A stretch of 64,000 bases of DNA from Paragonimus westermani (Eukaryota > Platyhelminthes > Trematoda > Plagiorchiida > Troglotrematidae): the NCBI GenBank assembly GCA_008508345.1, contig QNGE01000109.1, forward strand, positions 186,001-250,000, in the 5' to 3' direction. Shown here in pieces: positions 52,092 through 63,060 of the stretch. Below the pieces are notes generated by a model. The model was not told the DNA's origin. It worked only from the letters and a program-made list of their open reading frames with translations, and ran no database searches. The stretch's first letter is position 1, and each line of letters begins with the position of its first letter. Made by a program: the position numbers and the translations under genes.

Positions 52092-53167
52092 TAATGACTC
52101 TGAGCCAGTTTGCGTGCTTCGAAATCGCAAAATGTCACACGTGGAAAGTGTCCGGATTCCTCCCACTGTCTGCCACGAGCTAAATCATAAAGGACACGTA
52201 TGCCGTAAAAGTTGTACTGTACGCCTGTATAATACTCGAGTAGGTAAATCTGTCCAATCACGTTACACAGATACAGTAGCTTCACAAATGAATGCAACCG
52301 TACAAGAAAGTTTCCTTGATGACCTCCACAAAAGCGGTTGGAGCGGATTTTGGGTTTGATGTGATTAGTACCTGGACAACCCATTTCATTCGCGCTGCAG
52401 TAGTACTCAGGATTTATCCTCGAATCACTCGCGCCTTGAACGTTCACTTTATGTGGCTTTGCATTCGATTCGAGTGGGGTTCGTGTATAAATGGTGTCGT
52501 TCCTTTTCATAGCGTCAAGTGTGCTTGTATCAAGGGAATTAATGCAAATTGAGGGATTATGCATGAAGCAAGAGCAAAGTCGTTGTGATGGACAGCAACA
52601 CCATGATGTATTGCATGAAGCCCGTCTACATGTGTCAATCAGCCCATCACACAAACATGAAAAATTGAAGTTTCCGGTGATATTATTTCGTATTCTCCGT
52701 TCTCTCAAAAGTGTGCTGTTTTGATTTTGCTTCAGCCTTGGAAACAGAGGTGGAGAAAGAGAATATTTGGCATTAGATAATGCATCTTCTGGATTAATTC
52801 TCGCATTCATGTCCTGAGCTATTGTGGAAATTACAGGCGTGGCTCTGGGCACGGTTGTTGGCGAAGTTAGCGGTGAGACGCTATGATCCTCAAGACTGAT
52901 ATTTACTAGTAAGCGTGCTAGCCTCAACTCCCGCTGGCGCATCAGACACATGTCCAGATAACGAGCTAAGGTTCGAACTGATTTAGTGGGTGCAAAACTG
53001 GACGTCGTAGGGGCTCCGTTCTGGTGAACGAAATTGAAGATATTCTGAAGAGATAATCGTGTGATATTTGACTTTAAGGGCTCCATAGTCGGTTGGGTTG
53101 TCGTCGTGTCCGTCTCTGCTGGGACTGCTAATGCTGCCTCAGAGGCTAGTTGCATGATCCGACGGAG
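52092..53167 (-). CDS. innexin, internal exon (cytoplasmic loop, TM3, second extracellular loop)
   Basis: Part of an innexin, a four-pass plasma-membrane protein that forms invertebrate gap-junction channels and hemichannels. The exon opens after an acceptor (ttctgtacag) at 53168 with LRRIMQLASEA, the family motif that follows TM2. It then has LARYLDMCLMRQRELR, a long atypical loop, TM3 (around LVRLHSFVKLLYLCNVIGQI, about 52240-52310) and the extracellular stretch GRQWEESGHFPRVTFCDFEA. It ends at a GTAAGT donor, leaving two bases of a split codon. The frame is open for 1076 bp. Family members usually have only a few dozen residues between the RQRELR-like motif and TM3; here there are about 200, including a Cys-rich patch (SCLCDG...CRRASCNTSWCCC). 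The preceding N-terminal exon or exons were not found. The family call is very sure; the exact paralogue is not assigned. Confidence 0.95.
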
Positions 53168-54144
53168 CTGTACAGAATTAGGAATAAAAAGATTTCAATA
53201 AACGGGCTGTCGAATAAATGGTTATCTGGTACTATTTGTTGAGAAAATCAGTAAATCAGTCTAGCACAAATTCAGGTTAGCGGTAGTGAATAAAATCTGC
53301 TTATCTCTTTTATTCAATCGGAACGAGGTGGTAGATGAGATTAAAAAATTCTTAATAGAATGAACACACTGATCCCCATTGATATTTGCATAAGCGTTAC
53401 TTCCTATTGGATATTTGGTAATGAATCATAGCTGAAGATGACTGCACAGTGTCAAAAGTGGTGGTTATCTCTACTCGTTTGGATGACCGTCACCGGCATT
53501 CTAAGTCCTTCCAATGATTGAGTGACAGAGTGTGAGAATTAATAAGATCCATAAAGGCGCATATCACCTTGCGCCTATCTTCCTTGGATAGTGCGCACGA
53601 CTAATTACAGCATGATCAAACTTAACCTGGTAAAATTCAGATTATGGTTCAGACAACCGAGTGACCCACATTGAGTTTGGATCAGCTCATTCACAACAAT
53701 ATTCAGCTACTCAGGCTGATATATCGCACACAGCAACCCGCCGGATGTGCTCCCTATAAAATTTGACATTGAACTGAACACGGACACAGCCAGCAGTCAG
53801 CAATGGCTAATTTAAACAGGCATTTACACAATATAACCCGAGAGCACTGAGTAGATATTGCGAACAGATTGAATCTTACCGGCTCCCTCGGAAGGGAAAT
53901 AGAAACAAAATCGCAACCTTGGTGAATTTGGATATCACTGGATGACTTGTAGTGACAGACTCCCTAGATAAGTCGAACAAACAAACAAATGCCCACTGTA
54001 ACACCAACGAGGAAACATTGTGCTCGTCAGCTCAGTCCCATCACCCTCACTGAGTTACAGCTAGAGCCGTTATGCTTCCGCCAGGTCCCTAATATGTCTT
54101 CGGCAGTTCCACTGGCTGAAGAAATTTACCGCAACGTTACAGTG
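53168..54144. other. 5' side of the innexin exon, nothing recognised
   Basis: This should be intron of the innexin gene, since upstream exons must exist. I see no membrane-segment 1/2 exon here. Confidence 0.5.
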
Positions 54145-54306
54145 TAACATTATATGAGCCGACTGTAATTGATTCGCCGGTCCTGAAGATGCGCGAAACT
54201 GTCTTAGGTCGCACGATGGCAACTTTGTGTGCAGCCCAGAAGACATTGGTTACGTCAATGCGATTGTCGGTTTCAGCGAAATGGGCAACGGCGGTCGGTT
54301 CAAAAA
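54145..54306 (-). mobile_element. PLE fragment: C-terminal part of a GIY-YIG domain
   Basis: The minus strand reads EPTAVAHFAETDNRIDVTNV, then HKVAIVRPKTVSRIF, without stops. It resembles the S.IV.HL.ETGHRIDV...V..RP......R part of the nuclease in Penelope-like elements. The Tyr/Gly turn that should precede it was not found. It is short, so the family call is moderately sure. Confidence 0.55.
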
Positions 54307-57067
54307 CAGTCTAAATGACTTTCCTTGATAGTTTTGTTACGAGCCTTGTAATATGGTCACCACACTTTGCGGTGGCTTGTGACAGGTTTCTGATGTAACC
54401 ACTGTAATCGTACTGTTTTGGAAAAGAATCATTGAAAACAAGTGATCACCATATCGCTGTTTCTGTTTTGATGGGACTTTAATGACAACAAGTGCTATTC
54501 TGTCATTCTTCTTATTAGTCTTCGCGTATCTCTTGCCTTATCTGGTCCGTCAATGACAGGTTCGCCTTAAGTTATCGCAACCTTGATGATGGGTTAACTA
54601 TCATCCTGCCACCAGCCTTAGGATACAAACGATTAAATAAACGGTTGTATGCTTGTCAGTAGTGTTAAGTAGCAGCGGTAAGGAAAACGACATGCGACTC
54701 ATCAAAATTAGTACGTAAATAGTTCCACGTAGCACTATCGATATGCACCGATGAGTGCCTACAAAGAATGGAAGCAATATCAGAGAAGGTTTCAATCGCA
54801 AAGGGGTAGCTATATGATTGCGGACATTCGCTCGAGATTGCAGTGGGGATGTTTTCTGACAAGCTGATCATGTCGAACCAGCAGTCAAAAAATCGTACTT
54901 TACTGGACTCGCACACAACTTGCATGGTAACTACCTTCAGCTTGTAACGTTGCTTACCTTGTTCACAATATTGACCTGCCGAAGTGCTGTCTGCGTAATG
55001 TACAAGCTGACAGTTAGGAAGACGTCTGATTTGGTAGAACAGACCAACTTATATGAAAAACATCGGTTGAACATATGACAATGGTTGTGTGTACGATGAC
55101 CCAACAGCTTCTAGTAATACATGGCTGAATCAAAATCTTGACCTGTTCATTTCAAGACAAGCCATTGAAATGGATCACGTTTTTGGCACGGTCAACTTGT
55201 TCCATGTGTCACCGCGTGACAAGAACCCTAGATTGTCGCACTATACGAAACAATACTGTCCTGCACTCGCCTCCTGGCTATATATATATATGTATATATG
55301 TGTGAAACATTACTCAAGCAGCTCATTTTTTGTTCGCCTATCAAGTCCAGTGCTGATCGCCGTTGTCATCGGTGGGTTCTAGGTGTACCTGGTTGAAGGA
55401 AGTAACCGAAGTATTAGCACCTCAAAATTTGTACCCCAGTTCGCAATTGCTGGACTGGAACAACAGAACTCGGTGTTTTGAAATTCAGACCTGTCTATTT
55501 TTGGTTGCAACAATGCAAACTGGCAAAACATTACTTGCACGGACCCAATATGCATGTGAACCAGTCTGCTTGAACAAGTACTTTGTCTCCAAATGTTAAC
55601 CAAGAATTGTTAACATTCAGATGAATTCATATCTAAATAAACAAGTGTTGACACTACTGTGGCAAAAAACGGGAAGATTCATTTGCTTTTAGTTGGTAGA
55701 CGTGATAAATTGTTGAGTCATGTTGTAATATTTTAGCCGATCCCATCTACTTGACGGGAAACCTAACCGAGTTCAGCTGGTCGACATTTTTCAGACAAAA
55801 CTAATGTTGCTTCTTGAACAACGAATAACATTTCATTCTTAGATAATCTTCATTTATCCCAGAAAAGTTAGTAGAAAAACAGTTATCGGAAGTTAGTCTA
55901 ACATTTCAGGAGGTTTGGACTGAGATCTGTGTACACATGAACACTAGAGTTCATTAATCGCAAGGCGTCGCCGCATCTGAGATAGAGTGCTGGGTTAACC
56001 ACTGTTCTTGTGAAGTTCACCTTGTAGCTTTATAGGCAATCAAACTTCCTCTGGTACCCATTGTGGAAAAAGGTTAAAATAAGTGCTCGTCTTTCAAAAG
56101 TTTCTATACATATATGTTTATTATATTATGCAATCAGTTTCCATGACCACACTGTCTAGCCACACATTGTTTACATGTGTGTCATTGGCTTAGACTGAGT
56201 TTGTGGTATTGTTTTACATCTACAACTAACAAGCAATGTTTTATGTTGCTCCACCATCAACGTAAGGCTTTGTTTCAGGTTGAGAAACGGTTTAACCTCC
56301 TACAATCCACATTTATTTCCATCGGGTTGCTGTAGTGTCCACGACATAATGCTTGGTGTGAATGTGTGTCCATTGTCTGCCTAACTAATGAAAGCAAACG
56401 AAATAAGAGTACAGCATAACGTTCGCTTTCTCTCTCCTCCGCTGAAGTTGCTAGAGGGTACCCATCAGTTTAAGAAAAAAAATGGCATAGTCGTAAGTTT
56501 GAAGATATACCCATACTAGCGGTAAGACACGCAAATAGTTTAAAATAGTTGTATGACGAATGAGGTCTAATAGATTTTTCTCAAAAACAATATTACCAAT
56601 AGTGTCAGTATGCACAAATAATCGTGTAGATCAACTGGGTTGGTGCTAAAGGTGAGGTACTCTTCCTATGAGAAATCAATGAGACTATGATCAACCTACA
56701 TATCCCACAAGCAAGCGTCGATTTATTCCACAAACTGTACCGTACCAAACAAGTGCAATTTCTATACGAGTAATCCGATTTTGATGGCCAAAGGATTTCA
56801 CATTATTTCCCTGTTCAGTTTTGACCGACGTTGTAGTTGGCCCATAGCCATCATATCAATGTAACAGTTTCCCAGGTGACTGCAATCAATGGAGATTGTT
56901 ACCCTCGAATAAGTCTCAGTTCGTAGGATAATCCGCGAGCAGCGTTAGTATATTTCGAAGTGTTTTGCAGATGATGTTCATTCCTCCCACATGATTGGAA
57001 CCAGGCCAGAAGCACAGAATGTGCCACTGTCTGAGCATGCATTATAGACATTTATGACAGTTGAATG
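54307..57067. other. no recognised gene
   Basis: A minus frame at 54665-54925 looks mildly protein-like (DCWFDMISLSENIPTA...) but matches nothing I know. The rest is AT-rich. Confidence 0.5.
55278..55302. repeat. TA microsatellite
   Basis: TATATATATATATGTATATATGTGT. Confidence 0.9.
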
Positions 57068-57347
57068 AAGAGGCTAACTGACTCTCTTATTTGAAAGGCC
57101 GTGACTGCATACAATTTGTGTGCAGCCTCCTTCAGTTGTCCGGTAATGGCGTTGCGCGGTATCCCGTTCACCGAATAAATCAACCATCTGAGGACGTGTT
57201 CATTGATGCGTGCTCCTGCTCCTGCGTGCCTTGACACTCGGTCGACGTATCTGTTTCCGCAGGTGAGGGTAAAACTATTCAAATCACGTTAGAGTTGGTG
57301 GTTGATGTTGTTGAGTCCTTTTTCGACGACAGCGATATCGGTGTATT
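57068..57347 (-). mobile_element. PLE GIY-YIG region, inverted partial copy
   Basis: The minus strand reads EYTDIAVVEKGLNNINHQL, TAA (57289-57291), RDLNSFTLTCGNRYVDRVSR, then ARINEHVLRWL and AITGQLKEAAHKL. This is the PLE nuclease pattern CGN.YVGR..R...ARINEH...WL....AI..HLKE.GH. It is homologous to 58090-58340 on the other strand, including the same in-frame TAA before RDLN. It contains no reverse transcriptase and begins within about 10 bases of the start of the plus-strand element, so the two are joined head to head. Confidence 0.85.
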
Positions 57348-58340
57348 CCCTTAGATGTTAAGTCATTATCCACGAACGTGCCCACTGACGAACTGATTAC
57401 TAGTATTCACAACTATGCAACCACACAGAAGTTCCAGCTTGCAAATCCTCCAAACGAATTAAGCAATTCAATCTACCTTTGTGCTCGTCACATACAATTT
57501 TTGTTCGGGAGAGTTTATTATAGACTAGTTGACGGAGTCGCGGTGAGCGGTGTAGTGGTCCTATTGTTAGCAGACACATTCATGAACTACTCAAAACGGT
57601 AGGCTTTTTACAGGCTTTACTGCGCCCAGTGTTCAAGTGCTTCCACTACACCTTAAGTTGAAGTCCTTGCATGGAACCATTGGCTACAGGTTTGAAACCG
57701 AGACCAACGAACAGATTTACTTCCCGCATTTCCCGGTGGTTAATATCACACACCACAAAAGTACAAGGTTGGGTCATCACTCTGAATATATGAGCTTCAC
57801 GCTGATGTCCTACACACGCGGACTTATACGCACACTTTCCAGCAGAATGCTTCGAATTGGTTAGAACAAGAGAGGTGCATATTGCAAGCGAAGTTGTAAG
57901 ATGATGGTTACCCTCCAGGTTTTACTAATAACTACTCTAATCCCGTTGATCCGAAACCCTTCATAACAATCACACCACGAAGACGTTTACTGTTCCCTGA
58001 CATTTCGAGGGGAAAACGTTTCCCATCACGTCAGACAGACACATCAGCCGCCAAGCAGACATACGGCACCGCACAACCCCTGCCATCCGGAAAGACGACC
58101 TCGATAGCATCGTCATCCCAGAAGGATTTAACAACCTTAACCGCCAACTCTAACGTGATTTAAATGGTTTGCCCTCACCTGCAGAAACAGATACGTCAGC
58201 CGAGTGTTAAGACAACTGGGAGCACGCATCAATGAGCACATCCTCAGATGGGTGACTTATTTGTTAAAAAGGACTTTGAATAACGCCATTAACAGACACC
58301 TTAAAAATCTTGGCACAGTTTTGAACCTCTGAACTGTTAG
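57345..58340 (+). mobile_element. Penelope-like retroelement, 5'-truncated, RT plus GIY-YIG, broken
   Basis: Starts inside the reverse transcriptase at motif A (PLDVKSLSTNVPTDEL; Asp codon 57354-57356). It continues with LCARHIQFLFGRVYYRLVDG and VLLLADTFM (PLE pattern YYRQIDGVAMGSPLGP.LADIFM), stop at 57602. In another frame it has IGYRFETETNEQ and YTRGLIRTLSSRMLRI (to 57864), then DDGYPPGFTNNYSNPVDPKP in a third frame. Last is the GIY-YIG part LTCRNRYVSRVLRQLGARIN, EHILRWV and a stop near 58330. The YxDD box expected between the first two pieces is not visible and seems deleted. The copy is inactive. Confidence 0.9.
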
Positions 58341-61300
58341 GAAGAAATCCGTTGGGCCCTAATATCGTATACTGTAAGTGCAATTTATCTTTTGCTTGCT
58401 GGTCACCACTTTTCAATTCGACTCTCCGGATATGACCTGTCGATCGGGACTGTTGAAGTTACCCATACACCCAGTTTAGCCATTTGACCGTTAGTACCGA
58501 GGTACTGTGTTCATACATTATTTCCATATTTTCGGGTCTTCCTAGAAGAATGATTAATGATGAATAGCTGTCTACTACATACGGGTGTTCTAACCTACCG
58601 GTCGGTAACTTTGCTCTGAACCTGCAGGTCAGTTTGCTGCTGAGTATGGCAGAGTTCCAGTAAAAGGTAACTGGTCGCGGAAGGAGACTACTGAAAAAAC
58701 AATGCCAGGGAACGGACATTTTACAGAAATCTATCCTTACCTTTGCTTTTGTATGCTCTGAATTTCCCCCAAAGTACTCCTTGGTTCTGATAAGTTATAA
58801 ATTCCCAGTAGCAGGGACCAACCTCACAACAATGGTCAGTTTTGTTGCTCTTCTTGTGTGGATCGTACTTTGTGGGACTACTCTACTATTGTTGGCTCTA
58901 TTCAAACCTAACAGGGTCCGTACCATTTCAAATTTCCAAAGCTGCTCGATCATTCTGTCTTATTCGCATTGGTTTAGAACGATCGTCACAAGTCTTATTT
59001 AAGAGTTGCAGGGCAATACCGTGTTATTTGTAACTGCACGTATATTTATTTAGTACTGTCTATGAGCATGGGAAAATATTAGTTAACGTGTAGCCCTATG
59101 ACATAAAAGCATAGATCCGTGTACGAAAAACGTTTAGTACTAACTAATACCACAGGGGCGAGCATATCTAGAATATGAAGTGGGCTTACTAAATCCCACT
59201 TATTTCCAATAAACAGTCATGGTTAAATCTTTCAAAACGATCCCGAAAAATATAGTAAACCGGTTCATTTTTAGTTAATCCTTAGGAGACTTAGTATACT
59301 GCATGTGTGCCAAAATACTCACGATGAAGTCACTGGGGTGTATAAAGAAAGAATTAGCGGATCAATGAGGTCAGTTAAATCAGGATCAAGATGTGCTGAC
59401 GACGTCACTTAATAAAAGGGTCTTCACTAGCTTACGGGCTAACAACTGGTTTAAACGGAGCTTTCCGGCGTACGTGGGTGGGTTGCGGAAGCGAATTCCG
59501 GCAACTTCTGGTGTGGACAAAACCTTGTGCATCAGCTTTATCGATTGAATGACCCTAGCTCAGTATCTCAAAACAACACCAACGTCACGTTGACAGTATG
59601 AGAAGACTTCACCACATGTGTGGCGCTCCTGGCTGAGTTCGTTGATTCTCTAGCAAGTCAGGGCGAACGTTGATTACGGACTCGTTAGGATAAGCTACTT
59701 AGTTGTTCCACTAAGAACAGGTGAAAGATTGTACATGGAACTCACTCGTTCTACCCCTGTTCAACCCACTGATGCTTTATTTGCAAACCTGTTGTACAAA
59801 TGTGACGTATTTACCCTGACTGTATACCAGCAACTCGTTTGCTGCACCATGCTTCGCAACAGTGACACTTGATGAGGTTTTAAAACTTGGTACTGGTTTC
59901 CGGTTGATTTTGATGAAAGGCAAGTTGGCATTTTTCGAGAGGTTGTACGGTCCGATTCATCGGGATGTCACGTGCACAAAACGCGTTACATTTTCCCTAC
60001 AATGTTTCGGCTCTGCTTCGTTGGAGAAACTAGTGGCACCGTGATAGTTTCTCGATAAAAAAAATATCTGGCTTTAATTCCTTAGGTTCCTTAGCTCCAG
60101 CTAAGCTGTTGCTGAAGCGAATCGTAAATTGTTTCCCGCAATTCTTTCGAAAACACTTCTCGGATTCTTTTTATCTAACAAAACTGGCACATTTATTCAG
60201 GTGAATCCATCATGCCGCGGAAAACTTTGGTCCCATCTTGACTGGTACACATGTATACCGTGGTTTACCGCAAGATCCTTCATGAATATGTTGTCATCCT
60301 GTAGCATTCATCGTTCACGTTTCATAATCACAGCAGTGTGTTATGAGCAGTGCTTCGCAATGAGAGTAGTTAATTAGTCTCACAGCAAATTCCTGTATGT
60401 AGGTTGATTCGCAAACGTGGTTTCACTAGCCAATCCATATGCAGATAAATTGTGGTGTGTAGTGTTTGTCTAGAAGCTCTCTATTTCTCTGTCCCAAACA
60501 ATGTGCTGTCAACTAATCTCCATTGTCTGAAACAGCCATTTCCTGTTGAACATTTGAATAAAACAGACAAAAGGCTGACATGACACGATTATGCTCGAAC
60601 AGATTTCTCCGATTCTTTATCGTTGGGTTGGAATACTGAGCGCTTAACTCGTCTGTAATAGACACCAGTAGAAATGTTGTGTAATATGCTCAAGCGTAAA
60701 TCGCGTCATGTCAGTCTTCTGTCTGCTCTACTCATCCTTTGCTGTGTTTAAGGCAGCACGCGAATTTTGTTTTCTGTGATCACGTGTGCATCCATATAAA
60801 TGAGAGCAAATTCTCAAGCGAAAATACAATACTTCTTGTTATAGGCTGGTTTAAAGTTAGCTTCGGTGGATACTAACACAATCAGAAAGACAACCAGATT
60901 AACTTAATTACGCTGATGCTAGCGGAATTGGGATACATCATTCTTCGTTATCTGACTCCGTGATATGTCAAAACTCATAAGAAATTAATCAGCCCACCGT
61001 AAATTCCTCTGTTAAACACATTGACAGAGGCTGGTGTTTTAGAAAACATTTGACTCACAACCATAGATCTCAGTCTAAACTGGCTCTTGATAGAACTTTT
61101 CTAACAAATTTCGCCTTCATATCCGCACTCTTGCACACAAAAGTAACTAACATAAGTGGGATGCACAATCCGTTGGAGGAATTTGATGCGGTTCACTTCC
61201 AACCCCTTCCACTGTCAAACCTTTTTTCCACCCTTAGAAGTTTGTGATGCATTTCCTATAACTATTTGAGCTGTACCTCTTAAATAACCCACTCCTATCA

Positions 61301-62578
61301 TTTCTTCCCTGGGCATTTCATTAGATCTAGAAACCAAATAATTATACTCTGGATCAGTAGTTGACATTTCTACATAAAATTTCTAAAAAAATTATCCATA
61401 AAAATAAATCTCGGTTGCATTGTGTGGAGCTCAGGAATCTGAACAGTCAGTCCGTTTTCCCCCATAGTGTGCCAAAGTGGACAGAGCACGTAGACCACAT
61501 AAAATGTGAACAGTTTTGCTGTAGGTTACTGGCAAGCCACGTTTTGGGTGGGGCTACCTATCTTTGATACACTCTCAGAATAGTTGTGGTTTTCCATCCG
61601 TATTCACACAGGTAATATTAAATGTCTTCTGTGAAGCCAAATACTTATCCAGTGGCATGTGAATTGAGAGTTCTATCGATTAAGTGATTATATATCCTGC
61701 TCACCTTCAGTTTCCTTTGCCCATAAGTCTCGTGAATACACATTTCCTCTCAGGTATCTCAGCATGGGGCTGGAGATTACATCTGCCTTTTGCTGGTAAA
61801 CGTACGGAAAGTTCTTTTACGAGAACTTTATGATTCATTTCCATTCGAAAAATGTCAAAATATGTTTTCGTGCTATTTACATTGTCAATCATGTGATTGC
61901 GGAAATAAGCAGCGCACTTTAAAACCATCTCGAGGTCGTTTGACTGCGGATTTGTAACTGGAATTGTTATTGCTTTGATAATCCCCATTTTGGAACAAAT
62001 TACGGATAGAACGTTGAACAACTTCAATCCAATTTTCCACTAGGTCCCATTTTGGCATCGGTTTATTACGGCCGGTAAACGTACACTCACTGGAAGCAAC
62101 CAATCTGGTGAGGAATTTAGGGCTAATGGCAAATTTATGAGAATGTCTGCTTTTACTCATGGACAATCAACTAATCCGATGTGGCGTAGGTTTTCGATCT
62201 ACTTCATACTTGAGTGCAATATTTACTAGCAGATTTCCTTTACTACTTATCCAAATCATATTGTTTCGGTTTGTTTCGTCGACAACACATTCCTTGATAT
62301 TTGGATCTACGTAGACATAAACGGACACTATAACGAGCATTGTTAGCCAGGTCATCCGAATTCGGCAAGTAATCCAAATTTGAGGGGTGCATCTGAGCCA
62401 TGGTTGGCTGATCAACTGTCGCGCTATAGTGAGATTTTATAGTTCCATTGGAGAAGTGTGAATGCTAGGTGCGGCGTTGCTTATTGCCAACAGAAAGCTT
62501 TGAAGATCAGCCCTGAGGGGTGGGTACGGGGTGATTTTGAAAAAGCCAACAGGCGCCTATTGGACAGTAATAGCCAGA
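58341..62578. other. no recognised gene
   Basis: Holds a short plus-strand hydrophobic frame (58830-58910) without good splice sites. Three overlapping minus frames at 61.7-62.4 kb could not be identified. The patch at 59440-59700 is richer in GC and also unidentified. Confidence 0.45.
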
Positions 62579-62690
62579 TGACACCAACTGCGAGAAATCT
62601 GGGCTTTCGCTGGATTTGAAGCAATGACAGAAGCGGAATACCCAAACGCATCCGGTGCTCTACCAACTGAACTGTATACCCAGCTGCCCA
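62579..62690 (-). mobile_element. tRNA-derived SINE (copy 2)
   Basis: On the minus strand: box A-like ACAGTTCAGTTGGTAGAGC near 62676-62655, box B GCTTCAAATCCAGC (62622-62609), then the tail GAAAGCCCAGATTTCTCGCA. It has the same family features as the copies at 18.63, 62.8 and 62.96 kb. Confidence 0.75.
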
Positions 62691-62784
62691 AGCAGGATTT
62701 ATCAAGCCGGAATCCAACAACGCTACTGTTGAGCATTAATATCGTGTTAATTGTAAGTAGTGTGTGCAGGGTTTATTAGTTAGA

Positions 62785-62890
62785 TGAGACCCGTTTGCGA
62801 AACATCTTGGCTTCGGCTTGATTTAAACCCGTGATGGAAACAGTATGTCTAAACTCATCAAACGCTCTACCAGTTGGGCTGCAAAGCTGC
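62785..62890 (-). mobile_element. tRNA-derived SINE (copy 3)
   Basis: On the minus strand: box A-like CAGCCCAACTGGTAGAGCG (62881-62863), box B-like GGGTTTAAATCAAGCC (62830-62815), then the tail GAAGCCAAGATGTTTCGCAA. Same orientation as copy 2, about 100 bases away. Confidence 0.75.
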
Positions 62891-62959
62891 TGGATTCCAC
62901 GCTACACAGTATGTTGGGTGTGTAACTGAGTCCAGCTAAGAAATTTCTCAACCTCCGAT

Positions 62960-63060
62960 GTGGCCTCATAGCCCAACGAGTAGAGCGCTTGCCGCGTTTA
63001 GGCATGCTGTTTCTGTCGCTCGCTCGAATCTAGCTGAAGTCCATATTCTTCCTAATTGGA
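62960..63060 (+). mobile_element. tRNA-derived SINE (copy 4)
   Basis: Box A-like TAGCCCAACGAGTAGAGCGC (62969-62988) and box B-like CGCTCGAATCTAGC (63021-63034), then GAAGTCCATATTC. It shares TTTAGGCATGCTGTTTCTGT with the TTTAGACATACTGTTTC of copy 3, but lies on the opposite strand. It is the most tRNA-like of the set, though no full acceptor stem forms. Confidence 0.75.

Noticed and set aside
58781..59002. Plus frame with a hydrophobic helix (SFVALLVWIVLCGTTLLLLA)
   Set aside because: Wrong strand for the missing innexin exon, lacks innexin TM1/TM2 residues, and has no donor at its end.
61707..62415. Three overlapping minus frames considered as the missing innexin N-terminus or a retroelement
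   Set aside because: No innexin YCWV-type or retroelement motif; the frames are broken by stops.
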